Part shown: in pieces, positions 20,169 to 20,281 of the stretch
Numbering within the stretch: the first letter of the stretch is position 1
Layout of the letters: each line of letters begins with the position of its first letter
Origin: Amoebophrya sp. AT5.2
Lineage: Eukaryota; Sar; Dinophyceae; Syndiniales; Amoebophryaceae
Assembly: GCA_005223375.1 (NCBI GenBank)
Contig: RXOD01004574.1
Coordinates: 1-20,281, forward strand
DNA length: 20,281 nucleotides
Direction: 5' to 3'
Made by a program: the position numbers and the translations under genes
Notes under the pieces: generated by a model
The model's input: the letters and a program-made list of their open reading frames with translations, nothing else
Databases searched by the model: none
What the model was told of the DNA's origin: nothing

Positions 20169-20281
20169 TATGACGAGACCAGTTGGTAAGTGGCTAGGTG
20201 GTAAGTGAACTTTTGGGGGGGCTCTTCGGGGTCCCCTTTGATGGTGAGGTCTGCACCAGAAGAAAAGGCGGCTGTCCGCGG
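20168..20281. mobile_element. Introner-like element, second copy, cut by the window edge
   Basis: The end at 20168-20192 (TTATGACGAGACCAG then TTGGTAAGTG) matches the terminal repeat of 11923-11947 at most positions. The following bases stay similar: a second GGTAAGT, a TTTTGGGG run, GGCTC..CGGGGT and CCCTTTG, and later AGGTCTGCA. It begins exactly where homology to PP4 stops, so it appears to be an intron of that gene. The other end is outside the window. Confidence 0.75.

Noticed and set aside
19440..20189. 249-codon plus-strand open frame
   Set aside because: It is antisense to the PP4-like exon, whose conserved motifs leave no doubt about the coding strand.

Overview
The window reads as nuclear DNA of a protist eukaryote. 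The recognisable genes are split by spliceosomal introns and their products have eukaryotic relatives: an MFSD1-type transporter, a HAD phosphatase of the 'Swiss Army Knife RNA repair' type, a CDP-alcohol phosphatidyltransferase of the PssA type, and the end of a PP4-type phosphatase. Every supported gene lies on the minus strand. That co-orientation, the patchy GC content and the presence of introner-like elements suggest a dinoflagellate-lineage alveolate, for example an Amoebophrya-like syndinian. This assignment is inference; no rRNA or spliced-leader sequence is present to settle it.

Layout in plus-strand coordinates: 518-2997, five-exon MFSD1-like transporter; 4586-7289, HAD-family phosphatase whose introns are full of duplicated and inverted pieces of its own exons; 8702-10084, unrecognised 460-residue protein; 11757-15405, five-exon phosphatidylserine-synthase-like gene with a complete CDP-alcohol phosphotransferase signature; 16213-17801, unrecognised two-exon protein with a helical, charged tail; 18430-18720, doubtful exon; 19497-20168, last exon of a PP4-like catalytic subunit, running off the right edge. 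The spaces between hold no gene I can support.

The most interesting signal is a dispersed element with terminal inverted repeats. One complete copy (11923-12359) coincides with the last intron of the phosphatidylserine-synthase-like gene. Removing it between short flanking direct repeats restores the reading frame and a membrane helix, but no boundary choice gives an AG acceptor. A second copy starts exactly at the edge of the PP4 exon (about 20168) and leaves the window. This looks like an intron-generating transposable element (introner) spliced at its own ends.

The HAD gene shows a different process. Its exon-1 end is copied into intron 1 and followed by an inverted copy that forms a hairpin. 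Its exon-3 end is copied in inverted orientation into the last intron around a GC-rich fold-back element, and a relative of that element also lies in intron 1. The first intron of the phosphatidylserine-synthase-like gene (about 1.7 kb) carries a cluster of palindromes and a 70-bp tandem array. The genes do not form an obvious pathway; the order looks like a co-oriented gene cluster rather than an operon.
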